50,133 nucleotides of DNA, taken from positions 1-50,133 of the forward strand of contig JADFSO010000020.1 of the NCBI GenBank assembly GCA_022560735.1, in the 5' to 3' direction. Below are positions 1 to 10,689 of this stretch, piece after piece (the first letter of the stretch is position 1; every line of letters begins with the position of its first letter). Origin of the DNA: Pseudomonadota bacterium (GTDB taxonomy: Bacteria; Pseudomonadota; Gammaproteobacteria; Steroidobacterales; MnTg04). A program made the translations under genes and the position numbers. The notes beneath the pieces were generated by a model, which saw only the letters and a list, made by a program, of their open reading frames with translations, searched no databases and was not told where the DNA came from.

Positions 1-154
1 AGCTCAGTTCCACGGCAGTGCTTTCACGATCGAATGGGCTATCGGCAACCATCTTGCAAAAGTGTTTTAACCATGCTTCCACATCTCTCATGCAACCCCG
101 TTCGAGTAAAACCGTAAAGACGGTGCCACCGAAGCGCCCATAGAGATCGGCCGG
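1..154 (-). pseudogene. GGDEF-like domain fragment, running off the left edge
   Basis: Read on the minus strand, the first ~150 bases stay open and encode a GGDEF-like core: a stretch LYGRFGGTVFTVLLERG followed by RDVEAWLKHF. It aligns with the usual R(L/F)GGDEF half of diguanylate cyclase domains and the helix after it. The signature is degenerate (GGTVF), so cyclase activity would not be expected. The recognisable homology starts abruptly next to the start of the divergent REC/PAS gene, and no convincing start codon precedes it. It therefore looks like a broken remnant or a rearrangement junction. The rest, if any, lies left of the window. Confidence 0.4.
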
Positions 155-223
155 GTGTGCAAGACAAAGCAGAGTAATTCGCAGGTATTTACGATTGCTC
201 ACGCAGACCCGGAAAACGCGCCA

Positions 224-976
224 ATGCGCATCCTGGTAGTCGACCCTGACCCCAGGACCGTTGAGCAAATAAACGACGCCTTGTGGGTATGGCCGCACAA
301 GGTCGCTTTTACCGAAAGCGTGGCTGAAGCAATCCACGTATCCGGGGAATTCTCGCCGAGCATCGCGATTGTCGCTATCGATTCTCCCCTCACCATAAGT
401 GGAACATCGATAAGCGCATTGCAGGTCGATCTTCCGAAGATACCGATTATCGCTTTGGGTGTTGCGGCAAACTACGCCCAGCTCGATACCTTTTTCGAAC
501 AGGGCGCCACCGGCTTTTTGCAGCGCAAGGATTTGCATCGAAATACGCTGCATAACTTTCTGGCGAAGATTCAACTTGGGTCGCAAAACGACCGCGCAAG
601 GCAGTCCCCGACTCCGATTGAATTATCACAGCCGTGGCGAGACAGTCAGTTAATCGGGGCACTGATCTGCGACATCAAGGGAACCATCATCGCCGCAAAC
701 GGGTTCCTTGCGAGTTCGCTGGACTACGCCGATATTCCGTCGCTGCTTGGCAAGAACGTGCGGAGCGACCTGATGCATTGCCCGGATGACTGGGATGCCT
801 GTACCAGCATCGCGGGCGACCTGTCGGCGCTGCTGCACCAACCGGTTACAATCAGGACTCAACTCGAGCAATTGCTGCCGATGGAGGCAGAAGTATTCGC
901 CGTGCCGGAATCGCCCACATTGCTGAACATATTGCTCATCGAGGCAACAAGACCCGCGGTCGCCGCACTGGGGTAA
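224..976 (+). CDS. Receiver-like (REC) plus PAS-like signalling protein
   Basis: Cytoplasmic protein of about 250 residues. The N-terminal ~115 residues look like a response-regulator receiver: MRILVVDPDPRT at strand 1 with an acidic pocket, and a C-terminal GATGFLQRKDL segment resembling the usual K-bearing strand 5. The phosphoacceptor region (AIVAIDSP) is not canonical, so phosphorylation is doubtful. A PAS-like segment follows (LIGALICDIKGTIIAANG). No output domain is present; relatives often continue into GGDEF-EAL. ATG 224 is chosen because it opens the receiver fold and is preceded by GGAAAA. A GTG at 155 would add 23 unstructured residues. Function beyond signalling is unknown. Confidence 0.6.
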   Translation: MRILVVDPDPRTVEQINDALWVWPHKVAFTESVAEAIHVSGEFSPSIAIVAIDSPLTISGTSISALQVDLPKIPIIALGVAANYAQLDTFFEQGATGFLQRKDLHRNTLHNFLAKIQLGSQNDRARQSPTPIELSQPWRDSQLIGALICDIKGTIIAANGFLASSLDYADIPSLLGKNVRSDLMHCPDDWDACTSIAGDLSALLHQPVTIRTQLEQLLPMEAEVFAVPESPTLLNILLIEATRPAVAALG

Positions 977-1110
977 GACTCCGCGAGCGCTTGCCCGATG
1001 AGTGAGTTGCAAGACAGCGATCTTCGCTCAGGCGCGCATGAACAGCAGAAATAGCCCCGAGTTATAGAAAACATAATGTGTGCGACAGCCGAAAACCGGC
1101 GCATTGAGGC

Positions 1111-2199
1111 CTAGCGGACTGCAACAGCCTTGATTTGTACCAGGACTTCATCGCCTTTCTTCAGATCCAGTTCATCGCAGGATCGCCGCGTGATTCTCGC
1201 GGTCAGCCGATCCGACCCGGCCAACAGGCGCACCATGACCAGCGGTCCCTCGATCGGCTGGATCCGCTCGACCGTGGCGGGGATGATGTTCAATATGGTG
1301 CTGTGCCGTGGCCGGTCGCGGCACAGGCTGACATCGTTTGCCCTGATGCGCACCCGCAGCTCTGCACCCAGCTCGCCGAATCGGCCCGGTACTACGAACA
1401 TGCCCCCGGAAAACCCCAACTGGGTCAGCTCGTATTCCGCATCGTAGCCTTTCACGGTGCAGCGAATTACCGAGCCGGCATCCTCACCCGCCAACAACGG
1501 CAAATCCAGGCGCACCAGGACCGACTGAATTTCCCCGGCGGCGAGTACCCGCCCGCCCTCCATGACCACCAGGTGATCGCAGAGCCGGCACACCTCTTCG
1601 ATATTGTGGCTGACATACAGAATCGGCACGGACAATTGTGCATGCAGGCGATCGAGAAACGGCATAATTTCGTCCTTGCGCGTACGATCCAATGCCGCCA
1701 GGGGCTCATCCATCAGCATCAGCCGGGGCGCGCGCAGCAGGGCCCGGGCGATCGCAACGCGTTGCGCCTCGCCGCCGGACAGCTCAGCCGGCGCGCGATG
1801 CAGCAACTTGTCCAGACCGAGCAGGTCGACGATCTGGTCGAACTCGAAGCCGTTTTGCCGCGCCCGCGTGCGCCGCAGGCCATATTCGAGATTCCGCCGC
1901 ACATTCAGATGCCAGAACAGGCGCGGCTCCTGAAATACGTAACCGATACGGCGCTCATGAATCGCCAGCGATACGTTTGCCGCCTGATCCTGCCAGACTT
2001 CCCCATCGACCACCAGCTTTCCCAGCGACGGCCGCTCCAGGCCGGCGACACAGCGCAGCACGGTGGTCTTGCCAGAGCCGGATTCCCCGAAAATCCCGGT
2101 GATGCCGCGCATCGGAACCTGCAGGTCGATATCGAGCGAGAAATCGGCACGCTCGAGCGCATACCGCAGATCCACTCGCGCTTCATTGCCGGTGTTCAT
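1111..2199 (-). CDS. modC: Molybdate ABC transporter ATP-binding protein ModC
   Basis: Cytoplasmic ATPase that powers molybdate (or tungstate) import with ModB and ModA. The 362-residue protein has the Walker A loop GESGSGKT (residues 38-45), Q-loop VFQEP (~88), signature LSGGEAQ (~140), Walker B LMLMDEP (~160) and H-loop VSH. A C-terminal TOBE-type oxyanion-binding region (~residues 290-360) is the feature separating ModC from generic ABC ATPases. It lies 7 bp after modB, the last gene of a modA-modB-modC operon. No ModE-like regulator gene is seen nearby. Confidence 0.93.
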   Translation of the reverse strand: MNTGNEARVDLRYALERADFSLDIDLQVPMRGITGIFGESGSGKTTVLRCVAGLERPSLGKLVVDGEVWQDQAANVSLAIHERRIGYVFQEPRLFWHLNVRRNLEYGLRRTRARQNGFEFDQIVDLLGLDKLLHRAPAELSGGEAQRVAIARALLRAPRLMLMDEPLAALDRTRKDEIMPFLDRLHAQLSVPILYVSHNIEEVCRLCDHLVVMEGGRVLAAGEIQSVLVRLDLPLLAGEDAGSVIRCTVKGYDAEYELTQLGFSGGMFVVPGRFGELGAELRVRIRANDVSLCRDRPRHSTILNIIPATVERIQPIEGPLVMVRLLAGSDRLTARITRRSCDELDLKKGDEVLVQIKAVAVR

Positions 2200-2206
2200 C
2201 GGCCCC

Positions 2207-2896
2207 TCACCGGTTTTGCCACCGGCGGTTTACGATAAACATGACCAGCAGGGTGAGGAACGCAAACACCAGCAGAATAACCGACAGACGATGTGCATTT
2301 GCATAATTCAACATCTCTACTTGGTCGTAAATCGCGATCGAAATCACCCGCGTTTTCCCTGGAATGTTGCCACCGACCATCAGCACCACACCAAATTCGC
2401 CAAGCGTGTGCGCGAAGCTGAGCACGATCGCGTTCAAGAACCCACGCGCCGACTGTGGTACCGCAACGCTAAAGAAGGCGTCGACAGGCGTGGCGCCTAG
2501 CGTCCAAGCGGCTTCGAGGTTACGCCGGTCCAGCGCTTCGAAGGCGTTTTGCAACGGCTGAACGGCGAATGGCAGGCTATAGAAGCACGATGCGATGACC
2601 AGGCCGGAGAATGAAAACGTCAACGTCTCGCCGGTCACCTCCACCCACCACCGGCCAATCGCACCGTAGGGCCCGAGCAGGATCAACAGGTAAAATCCCA
2701 TGACCGTGGGCGGCAACACGATGGGCAAGGCGACGGTCGTTTCGATAACGGTCTTCCAGCGTGTCGACGTGTGCGCGAGCCACCAGGCCAGCGGCGTGCC
2801 AACGATCACCAGCACAACGGTCGTGATCCCGGCCAATTGCACGGACAGCCACAACGGGCCGGAGCCTGGAAAATTCAATGCGTCGATTCCGAACAT
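2207..2896 (-). CDS. modB: Molybdate ABC transporter permease ModB
   Basis: Inner-membrane permease of the molybdate importer, about 229 residues with five to six hydrophobic segments, the usual ModB size. The EAA-type cytoplasmic loop that docks on ModC is visible as NLEAAWTLGATPVDAFF. The start at ATG 2896 is chosen because it gives the normal N-terminus (MFGIDALNF) and lies 8 bp after the modA stop. The open frame extends 103 codons further upstream, but those codons overlap modA and are an artefact. modC follows directly. Confidence 0.92.
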   Translation of the reverse strand: MFGIDALNFPGSGPLWLSVQLAGITTVVLVIVGTPLAWWLAHTSTRWKTVIETTVALPIVLPPTVMGFYLLILLGPYGAIGRWWVEVTGETLTFSFSGLVIASCFYSLPFAVQPLQNAFEALDRRNLEAAWTLGATPVDAFFSVAVPQSARGFLNAIVLSFAHTLGEFGVVLMVGGNIPGKTRVISIAIYDQVEMLNYANAHRLSVILLVFAFLTLLVMFIVNRRWQNR

Positions 2897-2904
2897 TCCC
2901 GGTC

Positions 2905-3675
2905 TCAATCCGGCAGCGCGTAGCCGTGCCGGGCGACAATCGCACGCGCCATCGGACCGCGCAGAAATTCCAGGAATGCGACTGCCGATTCGTTGTCGGC
3001 CGAGCGTTTCAGCAAAATGGCCTGTTGCAGGATCGGACCGTGGAGATTCGCCGGTACCGGCCAGGAGCAGGTGGCCGGCGGCAGGCGCGCATCGGTTGCC
3101 TGTGCCCTGGCGATGAGCCCCAGGCTCACATTCCCTGAGGCGACGAATTGCAAAGTCTGGGCGATATTTTCGCCACGGACCAGTTGCGATTCGACACGTT
3201 CCCAAAGCCCAAGCCCGGTCAACATTTCCCGGGCCGCGACACCGTACGGCGCCGTGTCCGGGTTGGCGATCGCCAAGCGGCTTGCGCCGAGATTATTTAG
3301 CCGGTTGCGGCAGTCGGTTCCCGCCAGGGCCGGGTCCCGCGACCACAAAACGAGCCGGCCAATCGCATAAGTAAATCGACTGCCTGCGACGCCACGACCA
3401 GCCGCTTCGAGCAACCGTGGCCTCTCGGCATCGGCCGCCAAGAACACGTCGAACGGCGCACCGTTGCTGATTTGCGCATAGAGTTTTCCGGTCGAGGCCG
3501 AGGTGATCTGGACGGTCTGGCCCGACTCAGTCGCAAAAGACGCAACGATATCCTGGCCGGCCCTGGCAAAATTACTGGCCACGGCAACCGTGACCGGTTC
3601 AGCATCGGCGTTGATCGCCGTCATGCAAAACAGGCAAAACGCCAGCATTGGAATAACACGGATGCCCTGGAACAC
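2905..3675 (-). CDS. modA: Molybdate-binding periplasmic protein ModA
   Basis: Periplasmic solute-binding protein delivering molybdate to ModB. The mature part begins EPVTVAVASNFARAGQDIV, the typical ModA opening, and contains ITSASTGKLYAQI and GAPFDVFLAADAERP, both ModA landmarks that shape the oxyanion pocket. A signal peptide (RVIPMLAFCLFCMTAINADA) precedes it. GTG 3675 is preferred: it has an upstream CGGAGA and gives a 256-residue protein, the family norm. ATG 3648 is the alternative but leaves no basic residue before the hydrophobic core. First gene of modABC. Confidence 0.9.
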   Translation of the reverse strand: MFQGIRVIPMLAFCLFCMTAINADAEPVTVAVASNFARAGQDIVASFATESGQTVQITSASTGKLYAQISNGAPFDVFLAADAERPRLLEAAGRGVAGSRFTYAIGRLVLWSRDPALAGTDCRNRLNNLGASRLAIANPDTAPYGVAAREMLTGLGLWERVESQLVRGENIAQTLQFVASGNVSLGLIARAQATDARLPPATCSWPVPANLHGPILQQAILLKRSADNESAVAFLEFLRGPMARAIVARHGYALPD

Positions 3676-5533
<1,858 letters not shown>

Positions 5534-5540
5534 GGGGTAG

Positions 5541-5583
5541 CCTTGGCCGGTCAGGTTGGCTGACAAGACCGGCCAGGGGTTTT
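5541..5583 (+). terminator. Rho-independent terminator after the phenol-lyase gene
   Basis: A 12-nt stem (CCTTGGCCGGTC at 5541-5552 pairing with GACCGGCCAGGG at 5567-5578, one G-T pair) closes a 14-nt loop and is followed by TTTT. It starts about 7 bp after the lyase stop codon and separates it from the convergent MFS gene. Confidence 0.75.
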
Positions 5584-5587
5584 GCGC

Positions 5588-6868
5588 TCACTCTTCCCAG
5601 TCGCCAGGCAGCCAGCGTGCAGCCAGCGCCAGCAAGCCGGCGGCCACCAGGTAGAGACTCGTACCTGCCAATATCGAATATTTGAGTGCGTCGTTGCCGT
5701 ACCGTCCCTGCAGCCCATCCGACAGCATGCCGATAACGACGGTGCCGACGCCTATGCCGATCAGGTTGTTGATAAACAAGAACACGGCGGAAGCGGTGGT
5801 CCGCATGTTGGCTTTGACCAGGTGTTGAATGGCGGCGATTACCGGCCCCAACCAGACCAGTCCCAGGGCGGTCGCAATCAGCATCGCAAGAAATGTCAGC
5901 GCCAGTGATGGTGATAACACGCCAATCGCATACAAAGGCGCGGTAGCGACGAAGGCGATGGCCGGGACATACGCGTAGGCTGCGCGGTTTTTCTGCCCGA
6001 AACGATCGGCGGCCCAGCCACCCATCCAGATACCGGCCAACCCACCGACCAGGATGATCGCGCCATAGAAAAGCGATGCATCCAGCAGCGTGATCCCATA
6101 GCTGCGGACAAAAAACGATGGCAGCCAGAAAAACATTGCATAGCCCATCATTGACGAAAAAGCAGACCCGACAGACATCAGCCAAAAGCTTTTCTTGCCG
6201 GCCAGCGTCCGCAGGATTTCGCCAAGGTTCGCCGGCGATCGAACCTGGCTGTCGCGGTCAAATCGCCCGCGCACCGGTTCCTTGATCGTCAGCCGGAAAA
6301 TCGGTGCGATGAGGATACCGGCGGCGCCGACCACAAAAAAAGCCACGCGCCAGTCCATGGTGCTGGCAATAAAACCTCCAGCTACGATACCCAGCGTGCT
6401 GCCTATCGGTATGCCAAAAGAGAAAATGCTCAGGGCGCGCGCACGCTGATTCGGCGGAAAATAATCCGAAATCAACGAGTACGATGGCGCGACGCCACCG
6501 GCCTCGCCCACGCCGACGCCGACCCGCGCCAGGAAAATCTGCCAGAAATTCTGCGCCAGGCCGCAGGCCGCGGTCATCGCGCTCCACAGGACCAGCGCGA
6601 CGGTGATAATCCAGCTGCGACTGCTCCGGTCGGCCAGCATCGCAATCGGAATACCCAGGCCCGTATAGAACAGCGCGAATGCGAGACCGCCCATCAGACC
6701 AAGCTGGGTATCGCTCAGCATCAGGTCGGCCTTGATCGGCACCGCGAGGATACCGATGATCTGGCGATCGATAAAATTGAAGGTATAAACCACCACCAGG
6801 ATAAAAAGTACATAGCCACGGTTCCCGGACAAGCCGGCCAGGGACTGCCTTGCGCGCGTCAAATTCAT
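5588..6868 (-). CDS. MFS transporter (spinster-like family)
   Basis: Inner-membrane carrier of 426 residues with about 12 hydrophobic segments, the usual MFS layout. Landmarks include FNFIDRQIIGILAVPIKADL at TM1, the loop-2 motif around GLGIPIAMLADRSSR and a central cytoplasmic loop (~residues 195-225). The N-terminal pattern resembles the spinster/Spns-like branch often found in Proteobacteria next to catabolic genes; eukaryotic Spns members move sphingolipids, but substrate cannot be read from sequence. It starts 45 bp after the acyltransferase gene on the same strand and is convergent with the phenol-lyase gene. Transport of an aromatic product is possible but speculative. Confidence 0.75.
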   Translation of the reverse strand: MNLTRARQSLAGLSGNRGYVLFILVVVYTFNFIDRQIIGILAVPIKADLMLSDTQLGLMGGLAFALFYTGLGIPIAMLADRSSRSWIITVALVLWSAMTAACGLAQNFWQIFLARVGVGVGEAGGVAPSYSLISDYFPPNQRARALSIFSFGIPIGSTLGIVAGGFIASTMDWRVAFFVVGAAGILIAPIFRLTIKEPVRGRFDRDSQVRSPANLGEILRTLAGKKSFWLMSVGSAFSSMMGYAMFFWLPSFFVRSYGITLLDASLFYGAIILVGGLAGIWMGGWAADRFGQKNRAAYAYVPAIAFVATAPLYAIGVLSPSLALTFLAMLIATALGLVWLGPVIAAIQHLVKANMRTTASAVFLFINNLIGIGVGTVVIGMLSDGLQGRYGNDALKYSILAGTSLYLVAAGLLALAARWLPGDWEE

Positions 6869-6912
6869 CTCGTCACTCGCAGCATGAAAAATACCTGGTG
6901 GGGCGGCCCGTG

Positions 6913-7473
6913 CTAGGCCGGTGGAAACTCGATGGGTCCCATATTCCTGGGGTGACGGGGGGTAAAGGAAGCATAAAACTCTCGTATCAACGCCAGATCC
7001 TGCTCAAGAATGCCGCTGGGAACGAAAATTTTCTCAATGCCCACTCTCTTTTGCCGGTAATCGATAAACCCCAGCACGATAGGCACACCGACTTCGATCG
7101 CGATGTGGTAGAAACCGGTCCTCCAGTACGGCATCCACTTGCGAGTACCTTCGGGCGCCAGCCCAAGCAAAAAACGATCGTGGGTGTTGAACATGTCAAT
7201 CGCGTTCCGCACCAGGTCCCGACTTTCGTTGCGATTGACCGGTATGGCGCCCATGCGTCTCAGAATGTTGCCAAGCGGCCACCAGAACAATGTGTGCTTG
7301 CCGAAAAAACGGGCGTCTATACCCATCGCGACCTTGTAGGCCAGCACCCAGAGCCCGTCCCAGTTCGATGTGTGCGGGGCAAGAATCAGAACGGCTTTAT
7401 CGACGGCCGGGGCTTCACCGACCATCTCCCAACCGGCAATTCTCAGCATGCCCCTGGCCAGTTTTTTCAACAT
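6913..7473 (-). CDS. PlsC-like acyltransferase
   Basis: Predicted glycerolipid-type acyltransferase of ~186 residues. It carries the acyltransferase blocks in order: APHTSNWDGLW (catalytic HX4D), a GAIPVNR segment, EGTRKWMP (the EGTR acyl-acceptor motif) and a following VPIVLGFIDY strand. This short soluble-like subtype is common in Proteobacteria and its acceptor is usually unassigned. ATG 7473 (MLKKLARGML) is chosen since further upstream codons overlap the preceding gene. It lies between the PLP enzyme and the MFS gene, all on the minus strand. Confidence 0.8.
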   Translation of the reverse strand: MLKKLARGMLRIAGWEMVGEAPAVDKAVLILAPHTSNWDGLWVLAYKVAMGIDARFFGKHTLFWWPLGNILRRMGAIPVNRNESRDLVRNAIDMFNTHDRFLLGLAPEGTRKWMPYWRTGFYHIAIEVGVPIVLGFIDYRQKRVGIEKIFVPSGILEQDLALIREFYASFTPRHPRNMGPIEFPPA

Positions 7474-7504
7474 AATGGCGAGACCGGAAAGTCGGGATTT
7501 CGTG

Positions 7505-9250
7505 TTAATGCTTGTGACGCGATGTCGCATTGCTCGGCAACGAGAAAAACTGCAGCTCACCAAGCTCGTCTTGCAGCAGTTCCAGGGCCACTGGCGGTTC
7601 GTCTTTCAGCCGGCTGGCCCAGCGTTTTGCTTCGGTCATGTAATGATCGTAGAGCTGTTTGCGTAATTCCAGCGAAAGGACCGCCGGCTCTCCTTCTGCA
7701 TCGCTCAACGCCGCATCGAGCGAGAAGCTCTGCAACTCATCTTTAGCCTGTTTGTGCGACCAGGTGCCGCTGCACAGGTCGAAGTCATACAGACTGAGAA
7801 AGCGGTAGCCGCTCGTCGCGACGAAACGCACCGCTTCGATTACGTAATTTGCCTCGGCGTCATCCATGACCCAGTGCAGGCCCACCCGGCACCAGCCCGG
7901 CTTCATGCCGCAGTATCCGTCCTGCACCGCAAGCCGGTAACGTTCCGACGTGTCGGTATCGATATCCAGCAGCCGATGGCCATAGGGCCCCGCGCAGGAA
8001 CAACCCGCACGAGACTGAATGCCAAACAGATCGTTTAGCAAAGCGGTAACGAATTTGTGGTGCAGGTAGCTGCCATCCCGGTCCTTGATATTGAACGAGA
8101 TAATGCCAACCCGCCTCGCAGGATCCGGGTTGCCGAGGATTTCGATGTTGTCATCATCGCCCCAGGTCTTCAGTGCACGTCGGGTCAACTCGTGCTCTCT
8201 CTTTTCGATGACAGCGGTGCCTACGCGATCCTTGATCTCAAATACCAGCCCGGCCTTTAGCGTCTGCAGCACACCCGGCGTGCCGGCCTTCTCACGCTCC
8301 TCGATCCTGTTGATGAAATCCTGGTTCTCCAGGCCGACGTAATCGACGGTTCCCCCGGCGCTGACGCTTGGCGGCAGCTCGCGATGGTAGATGCGCTCGT
8401 TGAATACCAGTACTCCGCTCGAGCCCGGTCCGCCGAGGAACTTGTGCGGCGATATGAACAAGGCATCGATCGACGGGTCATCGCCCTCGCCTCCTGGTTC
8501 GGGGTTCATATCGATATCGACATAGGGCGCGCAGGCGGCGTAATCGAAACAGGCGATCGCCCCATGAGCATGCAGCAAGCTCGCAAGCTTGTGAACGTTT
8601 GTGCGAATGCCGGTGACGTTCGAGGCTGCGGAAAAGGAGCCGATGCGCAGGCGGTCCTGGTACGCCGGGTCCTGCAACAACTCTTCCAGGTGCGCGAGAT
8701 CGATATGCCCGGCAGCATCCAGGCGCACTTCAATCGTAGTTACCAGTGATTGCCGCCAGGAAATTTCGTTCGAGTGATGTTCGTATGGCCCGATAAAAAC
8801 GACCGCTTGCCTGGCCGCGAGGAGTTTGCGGAAGGAATCGGCGTCGTAGCCGGAACCCGGGTCGTCCATCAGTTGATAGATTTTCTGGCGAGTGGCAGGC
8901 GCCAGCGCGACGCCGACAATCTGCTGCAACTTGTCGATCGCGCCGGTGGCCCCGGTACCGCAGCAGATAATTCGCCCACCTGGCCCGGCATTCACCGATT
9001 GCTTGATCGCCGCTTCCGCTTCATGCAGCAACTGGCTCATGCTGCGTCCGGTGATGTCGTCTTCGGTGTGGGTGTTTGCGTACACCCTTTGCAAACTTTG
9101 CAGGTAGGACTCCACGAAGCGCAGACACCGGCCCGATGCCGTGTAATCGCAATAAACCATCAAGCGTTCGCCAAACGGCGTCTCGAAAGTCGAATCCACA
9201 CCGACAATCTGCTGCCGCAGATATGCAGGATCGAGTGATTGTCTGCTCAT
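7505..9250 (-). CDS. Aminotransferase class V / cysteine-desulfurase-like PLP enzyme, long form
   Basis: A 581-residue fold-type I PLP enzyme. It has CDYTASGRCLR near the N-terminus, the glycine-rich CCGTGATGAID cofactor loop, the conserved GPYEHHSNEI block and the Schiff-base lysine K270 in SPHKFLGG. A cysteine-containing RAGCSCAGPYGH loop sits where group II desulfurases hold their catalytic cysteine. It is ~170 residues longer than SufS, with an extra C-terminal region carrying no domain I recognise. No Fe-S assembly genes adjoin, so a dedicated sulfur-transfer or lyase role is as likely as general Fe-S assembly. Confidence 0.78.
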   Translation of the reverse strand: MSRQSLDPAYLRQQIVGVDSTFETPFGERLMVYCDYTASGRCLRFVESYLQSLQRVYANTHTEDDITGRSMSQLLHEAEAAIKQSVNAGPGGRIICCGTGATGAIDKLQQIVGVALAPATRQKIYQLMDDPGSGYDADSFRKLLAARQAVVFIGPYEHHSNEISWRQSLVTTIEVRLDAAGHIDLAHLEELLQDPAYQDRLRIGSFSAASNVTGIRTNVHKLASLLHAHGAIACFDYAACAPYVDIDMNPEPGGEGDDPSIDALFISPHKFLGGPGSSGVLVFNERIYHRELPPSVSAGGTVDYVGLENQDFINRIEEREKAGTPGVLQTLKAGLVFEIKDRVGTAVIEKREHELTRRALKTWGDDDNIEILGNPDPARRVGIISFNIKDRDGSYLHHKFVTALLNDLFGIQSRAGCSCAGPYGHRLLDIDTDTSERYRLAVQDGYCGMKPGWCRVGLHWVMDDAEANYVIEAVRFVATSGYRFLSLYDFDLCSGTWSHKQAKDELQSFSLDAALSDAEGEPAVLSLELRKQLYDHYMTEAKRWASRLKDEPPVALELLQDELGELQFFSLPSNATSRHKH

Positions 9251-9319
9251 TGTATATAGCCTTCGCGTAATCCAGTTGACCCAGGTATGCAGCCGGTAAC
9301 CGCAAGAGCCTATTGTGCC

Positions 9320-10507
9320 TCATTGGGCACGGCGCGCGGAACCGCCCGTCAAATATTCCCCGCTGCCGCCCTGGTGACCTGCACTCTGCCTGTCCAGTGC
9401 AAGGCGATAGTTTTCGAGTTTAAGCGGCATCGCGACCGGTTCATTCAATCCACCCAGGCCGCCGAGCTCATCGAGTATCGGGTCGATGCGCGCCTTTTGC
9501 CCGGCAGACAGGGACCGGTAATGGGCCAGCGGCCGCTGAAACATCCATTGCGCGAAAGGCATGACCCGCCGGGTCGCCTTCACCTTGCCAAGAAAAAAAT
9601 CGTGTTTGCCGATGAAGCGGGGAATGCCGCTAGCGTCCGGATGTTCCGCCGCCCATCGCCCGACCCGCCGCAAAGTGTCCACGAGTACCGGCAATTGCTC
9701 GGCAAACATGCGCCCGAGCAATGGATACAGTGTCTCCGGCACTTCATCGTCAGCCAGAAAACCACCATCGAAATCCGTGGGCCGTTGCATGCGCTCAACC
9801 CATTCCGCGACATTCGGCGCGCGCCGCCTCATCAACTGGCCCGGGTACGGGTCTTTGTAAAGATGCGCATACAGCGGCCCGATCAGGCCAAAGTCGCCAA
9901 TACTCGCCCTGTTGCCAAGCAGAAACGGATGATCTTCAAGATGCCGGTTGAAATCATCCAGAAAGGCCTCGTAGCTTTTTTCTATTTCACCGATATTGCC
10001 GCGACTCCTTCCCATGACCGGCTTGTAAAAGGTGGCAAACAGCATCGCCATCGGCAGCCCGCCGATCGGTCGCAACCAGCGTGGCCAGCCCGGTTTGATA
10101 ATGTCGCCGAAATTCTTGAGTACGTAAGCCAGGTTCTGCCGCTTGAAATGCCAGCGATAATGCATCGCCGGCAACACCAGCCACTCGTCGCCATAAACTT
10201 CGAACAGCAGAGAAACCAGCCTCTGCCACGGACCCTCCGGGTACACCGACCGTTCGGGATAACGGCGCTCGAAGTAGTCGATAATCTCGCTCGTGTCCTG
10301 CACGAATTCGCCATCGGCTGTCACGACCACCGGTATCACCCGGCGCCCGACATGCTGTTCTATGAGCTTGCGGTCCACCGGTGTCGCGCTCTCGACGAAT
10401 GGAACCTGCTTGTGCCGCAGGTAGGCGCGCGCCTTCCCCGAATAAAGCGAGAATTCGTGGCCGATCAATCGAACGGGAGGGTCAGAGGCCTTTGGTGAGT
10501 CGGGCAT
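9320..10507 (-). CDS. Glutathione S-transferase-like protein
   Basis: Cytosolic protein of 395 residues. The N-terminal ~80 residues are a thioredoxin-like GST domain: LIGHEFSLYSGKARAYLRHK, a cis-proline motif RRVIPVVV and the glutathione-binding QDTSEIIDYFE. A long alpha-helical domain follows, with the N-capping segment LEDHPFLLGNRASIGDFGL typical of GST C-terminal domains. The extra ~150 residues beyond a standard GST are unassigned. It is 69 bp upstream of the PLP enzyme on the same strand and divergent from the TolB/TPR gene. Substrate unknown. Confidence 0.8.
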   Translation of the reverse strand: MPDSPKASDPPVRLIGHEFSLYSGKARAYLRHKQVPFVESATPVDRKLIEQHVGRRVIPVVVTADGEFVQDTSEIIDYFERRYPERSVYPEGPWQRLVSLLFEVYGDEWLVLPAMHYRWHFKRQNLAYVLKNFGDIIKPGWPRWLRPIGGLPMAMLFATFYKPVMGRSRGNIGEIEKSYEAFLDDFNRHLEDHPFLLGNRASIGDFGLIGPLYAHLYKDPYPGQLMRRRAPNVAEWVERMQRPTDFDGGFLADDEVPETLYPLLGRMFAEQLPVLVDTLRRVGRWAAEHPDASGIPRFIGKHDFFLGKVKATRRVMPFAQWMFQRPLAHYRSLSAGQKARIDPILDELGGLGGLNEPVAMPLKLENYRLALDRQSAGHQGGSGEYLTGGSARRAQ

Positions 10508-10689
10508 AGTGCGACTACCTTAGCAATTCCCCCGCGTCGCCAACAAGGGGCCTGCTCCCTGAAAGCCGGACCCGCCCGCCTATTACATTCCAGCGGCTAA
10601 CGCCTTGGTGAAATATGTAGGTACTTTTATATCGCTGTGGCCCCATCGTTCTTGCTATCCTTGATTCAGGCGGATTCATGGGAGCCTGC

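Noticed and set aside
1035..1110. Minus-strand hydrophobic tail (NSGLFLLFMRA, then stop) right after modC
   Set aside because: Too short, no start codon, and upstream in the same frame it only overlaps modC; could be a gene remnant but cannot be supported.
1135..2238. Long plus-strand frame (367 codons) opposite modC
   Set aside because: Antisense shadow of a clear modC; the translation has no domain pattern and is rich in Gln/Arg/His typical of reverse-strand reading.
9287..10498. Long plus-strand frame (403 codons) opposite the GST-like gene
   Set aside because: Antisense shadow; the minus-strand GST motifs are unambiguous.
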